A DNA stretch of 64,000 nucleotides from Cryptomeria japonica. Taxonomy: Eukaryota > Streptophyta > Pinopsida > Cupressales > Cupressaceae. Positions 55,194 to 64,000 of this stretch are shown here, piece after piece. The notes beneath the pieces were generated by a model. The model was not told the origin of the DNA. It ran no database searches and saw only the letters and a list, made by a program, of their open reading frames with translations. Made by a program: the position numbers and the translations under genes. The stretch covers positions 446,502,538-446,566,537 of the forward strand of contig NC_081413.1 in the NCBI RefSeq assembly GCF_030272615.1, given 5' to 3'. Positions within the stretch are counted from its first letter, which is position 1; the number at the start of each line of letters is the position of its first letter.

Positions 55194-56469
55194 TGTAGAC
55201 ACCTAAAAATGTCTCATTGATTATGTACTAATTATTCATCTAATTGATTAAACAATTCTTTAATTATTTAATTAAGTTAATTAATCTTATTCTTCCAATT
55301 CATATTTCCTCGTCATCTTACTAATTATTCTAATTTTAATTCTATCATCATTTAACCATTTTAACCATTTTCGAATGTTAATTAAATATTTATTATTTAA
55401 TTAATTCTGATTAATCCCCCAATTTAAATAATCTTTATTATTTAAATAAATTCCATTTTCAATTTCTATCTCTATTCAGTTAATCAATTATCATTAACCC
55501 TTTTTCTAAATATTAATTAAATATTTATTATTTAATTAATTGTGGTTTTTAATCTTTTATTTAAATAATCCTTATTATTTAATTAAAGTCCATTTCTAAA
55601 TAATTAAATATTTTCTTTAAATTATTTAATTAACTAATTTATTCTTCTAATTTCATTTAATTCCAAATTCAAATTCTATTTCTTTTATTTCTTCTAATTT
55701 CAAATACATGTGTATGATTTCAAAAATCAAATTGAAAATCAAAGTCAAGTTCTAAATATATTCAAATACTAAATTGAATTTAAAATAAATTCAATATTTG
55801 AATTAATTCTCATGCAAAGATTAAAGTGAACATCAAAGTCAAAGTTAAAGAACATGCTAAATTAATTAATTCAATCAATTAATTAATTAATTCAATTATC
55901 TTTCCAATTCCTATTTCTATCTTCTAGTTAGCTTTTTCTAGATAAAGATTTCTTTGTCATCCTCTTTATTTCCTCCAATCACCCTTTTTCATTCCTCAAT
56001 CAGCTTTTTCTCAATCAGTTAACTCATTTAATCTATTCAATCTATTCAGTTCCATCTCCAAATCAATAGTTCAACTATCAATCAGCATGTGAGCTCACCA
56101 AAGTTCCACCTCTTCATCAATGTGTTCCACGTTTCATTCAATTCTCTCCAATAATCTATAAATTGAGCATTCAATCTCCATTTTCAATCCTCCTCAGTCC
56201 TGGACAATTACTCTAAATCACGAACTTCAAATCTTTGCATCATCTGCAGGTTGCCAATGCAATATCTGAGAGCCATCATACCACAAAGAAGAGAAGAACA
56301 ATGGAAGCCATATGCGATCATGAAATAGGGAGTTTTAATTGATTTATTTTACATTCGTATTGATTGTTTACATTATTTCATTGGTTTATTTAGAATTATT
56401 TAATTAGATAGGGATTCATGATTTCCTTTTATTTCTAATTGATTTGATAGATGAATTTTACATATGACA
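55194..56469 (+). mobile_element. AT-rich solo LTR with target duplication
   Basis: TGTAGACACCTAAAAATG … CATATGACA, flanked by GATTT (55189-55193) and GACTT (56470-56474), one transition apart. It splits the Ty3-C RT/RNase H junction (TSEADKS | KSFEYLKR). Full of TTAATTA/ATTTAATT words. A TATA-like CTATAAATTGAGC at about 56157, followed by a less AT-rich stretch, suggests + orientation. No internal region. Confidence 0.88.
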
Positions 56470-57800
56470 GACTTATCTGCTTCACTAGTCCATACAAACT
56501 GACATTTTCTACCCCCCTTTATAGTGTCAATCAAAGGTGCACATACACCACTAAAATTCTTAATAAACTTCCTATAGAAGCTTGCAAGACCATGAAAACT
56601 CTTTACCTCACTTGCATTTCTAGGTGTAGGCCAATTGAGGATTTCTTCCACCTTGGATGGATCCATCTTGAGGTTGCTCTTGGTGATAAAAAACCAAGAA
56701 ACACTAACACCTCCTACAAGAAGACACATTTTTCCAAATTGATCTTCAACTGCTCTTCATTCAACCTTTTCAACACCAAACCCAAATGTATTAGATGTTC
56801 ATCTTTATTCTTCCTAAAAATCAAGATATAATCTAAGTATACAACAACAAAATAATTGATAAAGGGTTTGATGACTTCATTCTTGAGTCTCATGAATGTA
56901 ATAGGAGCATTTGAGAGGCCAAATGGCATATCCATCCACTCATAAAGTCCTTCATTTGTTTTAAGTGTTGTCTTCCACTCATATCCCTCTCTTATCTTGA
57001 TTTGATGGTTGTTGCTCTTCAAATCCACCTTGGAATAGTGCTTGGCTCCTACTAGATAGTCCATCAAGTCTTCTATCCAAGGCATAGACAACCTATACTT
57101 GATTGTGATCTTGTTTATGGCTCTTGAATCCATACATAATATCCATGTACCTTCTTTCTTTGGGGCCAATACCACAGGGACAACATACGGGCTAATGCTC
57201 TTCCTTATTAACCTTCTCTAGCAACTCATGTATGTGCCTTGCAAGTTCTTCATTCTGATCAGGGGTCAACTTGTATGCTGCTTTGTTGGGAAATGTAGAT
57301 CTTGGTATGAGGTCAATGCAGTGAATTACATATCTGAAAGGTGGTAGGGTCTCTGGCTTGCTTCCTGCAACTACACCCTTGTATCTTTCCAACAACTCTT
57401 TCACCTCTCTTGGACCTGTAGTCCTCTCTTGCACCTTGTCTTCTTCTTTCTTCCTCACTTCTTCTCTTGGCTTCACCACTATGGTAAAGCATGGGGTATC
57501 CTTCTCTTTGATTGTCTGCATAAACTCCTTACCTACTAACATGACACTAGTCACATCATGATTGTCTTTACCATCATCTGGTAGTGGGGTCATAGTGTAT
57601 TGCACACCATCTTTGGTCAACTTGTAGACATTTTTCTTCCCATCATGCTTTGAGTCTACATCATATTGACATGGACTTCCTAGGAGGAAATGGCAAGCAT
57701 CCATCTCTATAACATCACACAAAATCTTGTCTCTATATTCACCTATATGAAAATCCACCCAAACTTGTTCACTTACCAAGGCTTGCTGCTCTTTGCTCAA
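56470..57800 (-). pseudogene. Ty3-C protease and RT
   Basis: The frame 57800-57192 covers the end of protease (WVDFHIGEYRDK, DACHFLLGSPCQYD) and the linker to RT. RT (57175-56470) has [20 protein letters not shown] (first catalytic Asp kept) and [13 protein letters not shown] stands at 56825-56843 where YLDD is expected. It then runs PSKVEEILNWPTPRN, SFHGLASFYRKF and ends at TSEADKS against the solo LTR. Confidence 0.87.
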
Positions 57801-58560
57801 TCAGAAGACCTTGTAGGGGTAAGGGTGAGGGAGTTTCTTCAATCCAAGTTTCTTGACCATCTATGTTGAAGCAAGATTACCAGTTGACCTTGAGTCCACA
57901 ATGACTCAACATACTTGTCCACTTACCTTGCAAGTAGTTCTAAACACTGCATTCCTTTATGGTGGCTCCTTGGTGGTTGATACCTTCAAGAGGGTCGTTT
58001 TGAACATTAGACACTCCTCTTGGTCTAGATCTTCATGCCTTGAAGGTGAGTTCACACTTTGTGTGTCATCCTCTTATGCCAAATGAACTCTTCTTTCTCG
58101 ACCTTGACTGATAGAACCTTTCTTTTCTGGACATTTGAATGATTGGTGGCCAACTTGATTACATGTGAAACATCTTCCAGTGAAAATAATGGTTCCTCTA
58201 CCTCAAAATCTACCTCATCTATTTGGTCTTATTCCTTTGAAACTACCTCTGTGGCTTGTATCTCCTTCTAGTTCCCGGTTACTTGAGTCTCCTTGTGGTC
58301 TAGGAGATGTTCCTCTTCCACCAAATCTAACCCTTCCTCTGAAGTTTCCTCCTCTTCCTCGACCTTGTTGGTCTCCCTTTCTTCTGAAGTTTTCTTCACT
58401 TCTTAATGCCATTTGATAACATTTATGAATTGTCTCAGGATTGAAGACACTTAGTTCATCTTGAATGGCATACTTGAGGCCATTCATGTATCTTGCCATC
58501 TTTTGCTTCTCACTCTCTAACACCCTTGCTCGTAGGGACATTTTGTGAAACACCTATGTG
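57801..58560 (-). pseudogene. Ty3-C gag, 3' part
   Basis: Capsid C-terminus ARYMNGLKYAIQDEL at about 58440-58510, an Arg/Gly-rich linker (GRGRGGNFRGRVRFGG) and an intact CCHC knuckle CFTCNQVGHQSFKC at about 58131-58175. The N-terminal half is missing because Ty3-D begins at 58562. Confidence 0.82.
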
Positions 58561-58561
58561 G

Positions 58562-60202
58562 TGCAGGAGCACTTAGGACTTGGTCTTATAGGTTTTTCCC
58601 AATTTTGGCTTATACTGACCATAGCCAAGTTAGGTACATAATAAGGACTCCATGAGGTTCCAAGAGTAATTTTGATGAGTAAAATGTAGGGCTAGATTGA
58701 GTTAGTTCTTCTTAGGTTTGCATTTTGTGCATAAGTAGTGGTTTGAGTAGGAAATTGACCTTCTTGGTGGTCAAAAGTGGAAAAACATGGTATAGGAATT
58801 AGGGAGGGTTAAAATAGTATTAGGAATTATTTAAAAGTAATGAATAATGACTTAGAATAGGTTTCATGGATTTGAAAAGCAAAAAGTGCAAAAAGTGCAA
58901 AGTTGCAAAAGTTGTCATGACAACTTTTGAAAGTTGTCATGACAATTTTTGTCCTAAAATGCTTAGCAATGTGGTTAGGGATATCCCAATGGCCTAGAGT
59001 GACTCCAAAAAATGGGGAGACTATAAAAAACTTCTCTTTCATGGTTAGCAAGGTTGGAGTTTTGTTTTTGTAAGATCAACAATCTGAAACTACTCATTTT
59101 CGGACTATTTGACACTATTTTGGCTTATTTTCTCATATTATGAATACAAATGGATTGAATCCATTGATCTAGTAATGGATTGAGTTTCTTTGGTGTGTTT
59201 CAGTGTCATTTAATTCATTTCAAGCTTTTTAGTTAGGTTGTGTTAGTGTTTTCATTGATTAGTTTGCAAACAACTAGTTTTGGCTTGTACATAGCAATTT
59301 TGTGTAAAATGGTTGCCCCATGAATTCCATCCGTGCTACCAACATGGCCTATTGGGACATGGAAGGAAACCACTTGTATAGTTTACATATGTAGGGGAAA
59401 ATTCTAGAGATGAAGATTAACATGACTGTCACCTTGTTCTAGGCGAGTCTAGGAGCAACCCGGATAGAGGAGACAGGGTGAATTTGGTGTGTAAAGTGCA
59501 GGGGTGAATGAAAAACTAAAATATAACCTTTTGGAGGGGTCCATGAAGTTCATACAGAGTTTCATATGCTAGGGGAAGCCTTTAAAAGACCATTTTATGC
59601 TCATTTTCCAAACTTGACCAGTCACTGCGAATTAGGAGGCCTAGAAACGCTTCAAAACCCTCATTTTTGGGTTAGGGCATTATACGGTGAGTTGGAAAAT
59701 GAAAAACACCATAATACCTTGGGGTTAGGTGAGAGTTTGAAGAAAACCCAATCTTTTTGCAAGGTCTTTTGGACCATTTTCCTCTAAGCCCTAGAAATCC
59801 GGATTTTGGAGGCCTAATAGGGGCTCATTACTTATAGCCCTTTTCTAGGCAAAATAGTGAAACCGATAAGAAAGCTAAAGGATGAAAACCTCAAATGGAC
59901 CCAAAAGGTATTCAAATCATGTTAGAAACCATCTCCACACCTCTGCATCAACTCACAATAGTTGGAGGTCAAATATACAAGTTGAAGTCAAGACAACCAT
60001 AATGAGCACATGGGAAACATTATGAATTGGTAGGGTTCCTAGTTAAATACTTGAAGCATACACCTTGAGATTGACAAGAAGCAAGCCCTAGAAGAGATTG
60101 AGAATAAATTGGAGGTCTTATCACATAGTTAGACCTGGAGAGTTGGTGGAATTGAGCAACACCAACTAGGTGAAGTGCGAGCAAACTAGGTGGATTCCAT
60201 CA
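58562..60202 (+). repeat. 5' LTR of Ty3-D
   Basis: TGCAGGAGCACTTAGG … GGTGGATTCCATCA, 1.64 kb. TATA-like CTATAAAAAACTTC lies at about 59022. It contains CAAAAAGTGC and AAGTTGTCATGACAACTTTTG palindromic words (58883-58950). The primer site follows 3 bases later. Confidence 0.87.
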
Positions 60203-60205
60203 AAT

Positions 60206-60218
60206 TGGTATTAGAGCC
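60206..60218 (+). other. Ty3-D primer-binding site (tRNA-Met type)
   Basis: TGGTATTAGAGCC, one substitution from the tRNA-Met-type site, directly after the LTR. Confidence 0.85.
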
Positions 60219-60275
60219 TATAAGATTTGGGCTAGGTGATTAGATATCCTAAGTGGAATTTGTAGGAGACAATAA

Positions 60276-61410
60276 CATGGTGACCAATGTAGATTTGGAA
60301 AAGCAAGTGGATGATCAAGAGGAAGAGAATATACTCCTGAAGGAGAAGTTGCTTTAATTGGAAAGTAAGCTTGGTGAGATTGAAACCAAGGCAGATGAAG
60401 TGTTGGTAAAGGTTGAAGGAGAAGAAGGGAAGGGTAAGGAAGTGTTAGAGATAGACAAAGTACCTAAACCTAATCTTGTCTGAGAATAAGAACCTTTCCT
60501 AAAGGCATTGAAGGCCTTAAGTGGTAAATCACTAGAAGGATTACCATTGTTCAGTAGCAAGATGGAAGCATAAGTGGTCTTAGAATGGATAGAAGGCATG
60601 GAGAACCATTTTGAATTAGAACTCATAATTGAAGCCCAAAGACTCAAAGTAGCCAAGTCAAGGATGAGAGGAGCTACTCTCACATGGTGGAAATTTGTGC
60701 AAGATGAGAGAAAAAAATGGGCAAAGCACCCATCTCTTCTTGGAAGGGGATGTTAGTCAAAATAAAAGAAGTCTATCTCCCTGATGACTATGAAGTGCAA
60801 ATTCATAGGAAGAGATAAAACTTAAGACAAAAAGACCTTGATGTCAGTAGTTATACAGAGGAGTTCCATAAACTTAGCCTTAGATCTCATGCAGTGGAAG
60901 AAGAGAGTCTTAGAGTTTCTAGGTACCTAAATGGCCTATGGTGGAACATCCAAGAAGAAATCAGTTTAATGAGTCCAAAGACATTTCATCAAACCTATCA
61001 AGTTGCCCTTAAAGTGGAAGAAAAACTAAAACAAGAAGACATGAATCAAGTAGCAATAGGGGCAGGGGTAGAGGAAAATACAATAGAGGCCATAGGGGAG
61101 GCTTTGGAGGAAGAAGTTCTGAACAAAGAACACAAGAAGAGTCTAAACTCACTGAGAAGCAAGAGAGTGGCACTAGTAAAGGAGGATTCAATAGAGGAAG
61201 GGGATCAAATAATGGTTTTAGAGGAAGATCTAATGGACAAGGTAGAGGTTCCTCATATTTTGCAACAATGAAGTGTTACCATTGTAGCCAACTTGGTCAT
61301 CCAGCATATAGGTGTCTAGAGAAGGGGTCATCATCACAAGGTGGTGAAAGAAGAGTGAACTATCTTCAAGAAGAGTCTTCAAGCAACAAGACTTCAGAGG
61401 TTGCCTTAGA
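60276..61410 (+). pseudogene. Ty3-D gag
   Basis: MVTNVDLEKQ starts at about 60279. A Glu/Lys coiled coil is followed by the capsid (MENHFELELI, GATLTWWKFVQDER, DVSSYTEEFHKL, RYLNGL), with frame slips near 60750 and 61035. A Gly/Arg-rich linker leads to an intact CCHC knuckle CYHCSQLGHPAYRC at about 61273-61315. Stops at about 60354, 60479, 60487, 60570, 60816 and 61410. Confidence 0.83.
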
Positions 61411-61516
61411 ATAAGAGGTAGGTAAAAACTTCAGGATAAGGATAATTTTGATCAAAGAACTGGTCAGAGAAGAGCCAAGCTAAAGAAGGTCCTTATTTAG
61501 GATCAAATGCAAGATT

Positions 61517-63076
61517 ATGGACAAGGTTTGCAAAGTGCTCATTGATTCATGGTCAACAGACAACATTGCGTTAGAAGAGGCAATGAGTAAGCTCAAATTG
61601 CAAAGGATACCTCACAACAACCCATATAGAGTCACTTGGTTGAACAAAGGCCAACATGTCCTAGTCAATGAGCAAGCATGGGTGGATTTTACCATTGGGA
61701 GGTATAAGGACAAGGTGTTATGTGATGTCCTACCCATGGATGCATGCCATCTTCTATTGGGAAGACCATGGCAATTTGATAGACAAGCTATTTATGATGG
61801 AGCCAAGAATGCATACTCATTCAAGAAAGATGGATTCACATTCAAGATTCAGTCTATCCTTGAGGAAAGTGAAAAGAGGGTAGTAGGTCCTAATGTTCTT
61901 TTGTTGAGTGAAAAAAAATTCTTGAAGACACTAGAGGAAGGTGAAGGTATAGGGTTTGCATTAGTAATGAAGCCTAAAGAGGAAGACAAGAAAGAGCAGC
62001 CAGATTTGCCAATAGAGGTTCAATACCTATTGAAGAAGTTCAAAGGCATAGTGAGTGATGGAAAACCTACCACCTTACCTCCTAAAAGAACCATAAGCCA
62101 TCAAATAGACTTCATTCCTAGAGAATCCTTACCTAACGATTCAACTTATAAAATGACTCCCCAACAAAATGTTGAGATTGCCAAGCAAATCCAAGATCTT
62201 TTAGAGCAAGGCCTAATGAGGAAAAGCATTAGCCCTTGTATTGTCCCTACCATGTTAGCCCCAAAGAAAGGTGGTACTTGGAGATTGTGTACCGATTCTA
62301 GAGCTATTAATAGGATCACCATTAGATATAGGTTTCCAATTCCTAAAATAGAATACCTAATGGATTGTTTAGGGGAAGCCAAGTACTTTACCAAGATTAA
62401 CCTTAAAAGTGGATACCACCAAATTAGGATTAAGGAGGGTGATGAATGGAAAACTGCAATCAAGACAATAGAGGGTCTTTATGAATGGCTTGTAATGCCA
62501 TTTGGCTTATCCAATTCTCCAAGCACCTTCATGAGACTCATGAATGAGGTGATGAAGGACTTCATAGGTAAATTTGTGGTGGTATATCTAGATGATATTC
62601 TCATTTTTAGTAAGAATAGGGCAGATCATATTAATCATTTGCAAGATGTACTACAAAGATTGTATGGTGAAAATATGACCATGAATTTGGATAAGTGTCA
62701 ATTTGTTAAGCAAGAGTTGGTTTACCTTGGGTTTGTGTTGTCTCAAGGAAACCTCAATATGGATCCTAGCAAGGTTGAAGCCATAGTAAATTGGCCTACT
62801 CCTAAGTCATCAACAGTGGTGAGAAGCTTCCATGGACTAGCTCAGTACTACAGGAAGTTCATTAGGCAATTCAGTGCTATATGTGCACCAATGTTAGACA
62901 CCATTAGAGGTGGAATGAAGGCAAAGTTTCAATGGAGTGAACAAGCAAATAGAGGTTTTCAAACCTTGAAGGAGAAGATAGCTAATCAACCAATGTTGGT
63001 ATTGCCTAGTTTTGAGAAACGTTTCATAGTGGAATGTGATGCAAGCAATATTGTAGTAGGTGTTGTCCTAAGCTAA
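61517..63076 (+). CDS. Ty3-D protease-RT frame (open, catalytically damaged)
   Basis: 519 codons open. In the protease (residues about 1-110) the Asp-Ser-Gly reads IDSWSTDN, so the Gly is Trp, followed by CHLLLGRPWQFD. RT (about 220-480) has [14 protein letters not shown] and [13 protein letters not shown], where the first catalytic Asp is Asn (AAC at about 62397). The second box YLDD at 62585-62596 is intact. It then runs LGFVLSQGNLNMDPSKVEAI, SFHGLAQYYRKF and the RNase H start VECDAS. TAA 63074-63076 follows, then decayed RNase H to about 63100. Confidence 0.9.
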   Translation: MDKVCKVLIDSWSTDNIALEEAMSKLKLQRIPHNNPYRVTWLNKGQHVLVNEQAWVDFTIGRYKDKVLCDVLPMDACHLLLGRPWQFDRQAIYDGAKNAYSFKKDGFTFKIQSILEESEKRVVGPNVLLLSEKKFLKTLEEGEGIGFALVMKPKEEDKKEQPDLPIEVQYLLKKFKGIVSDGKPTTLPPKRTISHQIDFIPRESLPNDSTYKMTPQQNVEIAKQIQDLLEQGLMRKSISPCIVPTMLAPKKGGTWRLCTDSRAINRITIRYRFPIPKIEYLMDCLGEAKYFTKINLKSGYHQIRIKEGDEWKTAIKTIEGLYEWLVMPFGLSNSPSTFMRLMNEVMKDFIGKFVVVYLDDILIFSKNRADHINHLQDVLQRLYGENMTMNLDKCQFVKQELVYLGFVLSQGNLNMDPSKVEAIVNWPTPKSSTVVRSFHGLAQYYRKFIRQFSAICAPMLDTIRGGMKAKFQWSEQANRGFQTLKEKIANQPMLVLPSFEKRFIVECDASNIVVGVVLS

Positions 63077-63161
63077 GAAGAAAGACCAATAACTTTCTAA
63101 AAGGACATACAAGAGAAAGGAAAGAAAAATAAAATCCAAGAAAGTTTATTGATGAATTAAA

Positions 63162-63286
63162 TGTTACCAAGAGAAATGCAAAAACCTTGGAGCAATCACC
63201 CAAATGTGAAGAAGGAGGCACAAGAACTTTTGAAAGGGGAAAAGAAAAGAAAAACCCCTTGTGATATTATGAATGAGGCAATGCCT

Positions 63287-63327
<41 letters not shown>

Positions 63328-63632
63328 AAGAAGCTCTTTACAATATTGTCATTAAGAAGAAATGAGAGAGGAGACATCTCTTAAATAGAGATGAGGAGAG
63401 GAGTTACAAAGTAACTCCCAAATCTATGAATGCCACCATTCATAAAATGTGTGTGCCATGTGTCCACATCCTCTTATGGAGGAAATCTAATATTCCTTAA
63501 TAAAGGAAAATAAAAGAAATGACTTGTCCTCACACATGTACTAGAGGAAAAATCACATGTAGGAATTCCAAAGGAATGTCCTAAACTAAATACAAATAAA
63601 CCTAAGCCAAGTAAAGATTAAATATTCTAACA
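63162..63632 (-). repeat. 3' LTR of Copia-3
   Basis: The minus strand reads TGTTAGAATATTTAATC … CTCTTGGTAACA. TGTTA/TAACA are inverted ends. A TATA-like CTCTATTTAAGAGA lies at about 63378-63391. The internal edge is fixed by the adjacent purine tract; the outer edge at 63162 is inferred from the terminal repeat. Confidence 0.65.
63292..63326. repeat. (GA)17 microsatellite in Copia-3 LTR
   Basis: Uninterrupted GA for 35 bp, i.e. a CT run on the element's own strand just downstream of its TATA-like box. Confidence 0.95.
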
Positions 63633-64000
63633 CCCCCCCTTAATCTTTACTTGGGGAGTTTACATCAAACCCTTCAATGAGTTGCAAGCCAAGATTTTTA
63701 CAATGAAATTGGAACTTTTCTTTACAAAGTGGCTTGGTCAAAATATCTGCAACTTTGTCTTCCCCCTTGCAATAGAGAAGTGAAACTTGCTTGTCTTCAA
63801 TTCATTCTCTAATAAAGTGGTGTTGGAGAGAAATGTGTTTTGTCCTTGCATGGAAAACTGGATTTTTAGCCAAGGCAATGGCACTTTAGTTGTCACAATA
63901 CAATGGAGTTGGTTCATGTTGAGGTAGACCCAAATCTTCAAGTAGTCTTCTAAGCCACAAGACTTCTTTGGAAGCATTAGTGCATCCTTTGAACTCAGCT
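63633..64000 (-). pseudogene. Copia-3 RNase H C-terminus and polypurine tract
   Basis: The minus strand begins at the window edge and reads YCDN (RNase H Asp), a stop, SAIALAKNPVFHARTKHI, a stop, then LLYCKGEDKVADILTKPL, ending at TAA followed by AGGGGGGG (63633-63640) as the polypurine tract. Two in-frame stops make it inactive. Confidence 0.8.

Larger units (their letters stand above)
54136..58561 (-). mobile_element. Ty3-C: Galadriel-like chromovirus, minus strand, split by a solo LTR
   Basis: On the minus strand the order is gag (58560-57900), protease, RT (to 56470), then after the solo LTR RNase H and the integrase start (55188-54136). Both ends are cut: gag by Ty3-D at 58562, integrase by the Del-like LTR at 54135. 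It is the same family as Ty3-A and Ty3-D by protein wording. Confidence 0.85.
58562..63161 (+). mobile_element. Ty3-D: Galadriel-like chromovirus, 5' part
   Basis: 5' LTR, primer site, gag, protease, RT and the start of RNase H on the + strand. It is cut near 63100-63161 by the Copia-3 LTR. It inserted into gag of Ty3-C, a same-family element in the opposite orientation. Confidence 0.87.
63162..64000 (-). mobile_element. Copia-3: minus-strand Copia, 3' end only
   Basis: LTR 63162-63632, polypurine tract and the C-terminal RNase H on the minus strand. The rest lies right of the window. The wording differs from Copia-1/-2, so this is another Copia lineage. It interrupts Ty3-D RNase H. Confidence 0.8.

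Overview
This is a eukaryotic, almost certainly plant, intergenic window built entirely of retrotransposons. I see no host gene, tRNA, rRNA or CRISPR. Ty1/Copia, Ty3 chromovirus, Tat/Ogre-like and L1-type LINE elements lie inside one another, and most are broken by in-frame TAG/TGA stops. The very large, old, nested elements would suit a gymnosperm (conifer-type) genome, but that is an inference; no species-diagnostic sequence is present.

Layout, left to right. (1) 1-6902: the 3' part of a + strand Galadriel-like Ty3 chromovirus (Ty3-A: gag, PR, RT, RNase H, IN, chromodomain, 3' LTR). A solo Copia LTR (4329-5418, target duplication ATAAT) sits in its LTR. (2) Ty3-A interrupts the gag of an outer Copia element (Copia-1), visible at 6903-9553, 36432-36975 and 38058-40230. 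(3) Copia-1's RT is split by a second Copia (Copia-2, 9554-36431, target duplication TATGG/TAAGG). (4) Copia-2's gag is split by a 20.2-kb element (11405-31635, target duplication TGCCT/TGCTT). This element has two ~6.5-kb LTRs, a tRNA-Arg-like primer site, and gag-pol with an extra RNase H. (5) Copia-1's RT/RNase H is also split by a minus-strand solo LTR (36976-38057, target duplication ATCCT).

(6) 40231-54135: a minus-strand Del/Tekay-like Ty3 element, into whose RT Copia-1 inserted. Its ~3.2-kb LTR is split by a 7.9-kb LINE (45397-53319, 18-bp target duplication). (7) 54136-58561: a minus-strand Galadriel-like Ty3 (Ty3-C) with a + strand AT-rich solo LTR (55194-56469, target duplication GACTT/GATTT) in its pol. 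(8) 58562-63161: a + strand Galadriel-like Ty3 (Ty3-D) inserted in Ty3-C gag. (9) 63162-64000: the 3' end of a minus-strand Copia (Copia-3).

The most unusual content is the 20.2-kb element. Each LTR carries about 1,200 codons of a protein-coding reading frame (13338-16978 and 27055-30697). The frame lies downstream of a ~1.1-kb array of hairpin units with CACGTG/ACGTGTC boxes. The coding sequence is therefore part of the LTR and is duplicated at each transposition. The protein has an N-terminal globular region, a basic nuclear-localisation-type motif, coiled coil and a helical C-terminus; I do not recognise its function. Inside the element, an archaeal-type RNase H with all four catalytic acidic residues lies between protease and RT, while the RNase H after RT has lost catalytic residues. 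The LINE also has an extra reading frame, ORF3 (51573-53149), between ORF2 and its 3' UTR. Its layout (globular region, basic motif, acidic stretch, coiled coil) resembles the LTR protein.
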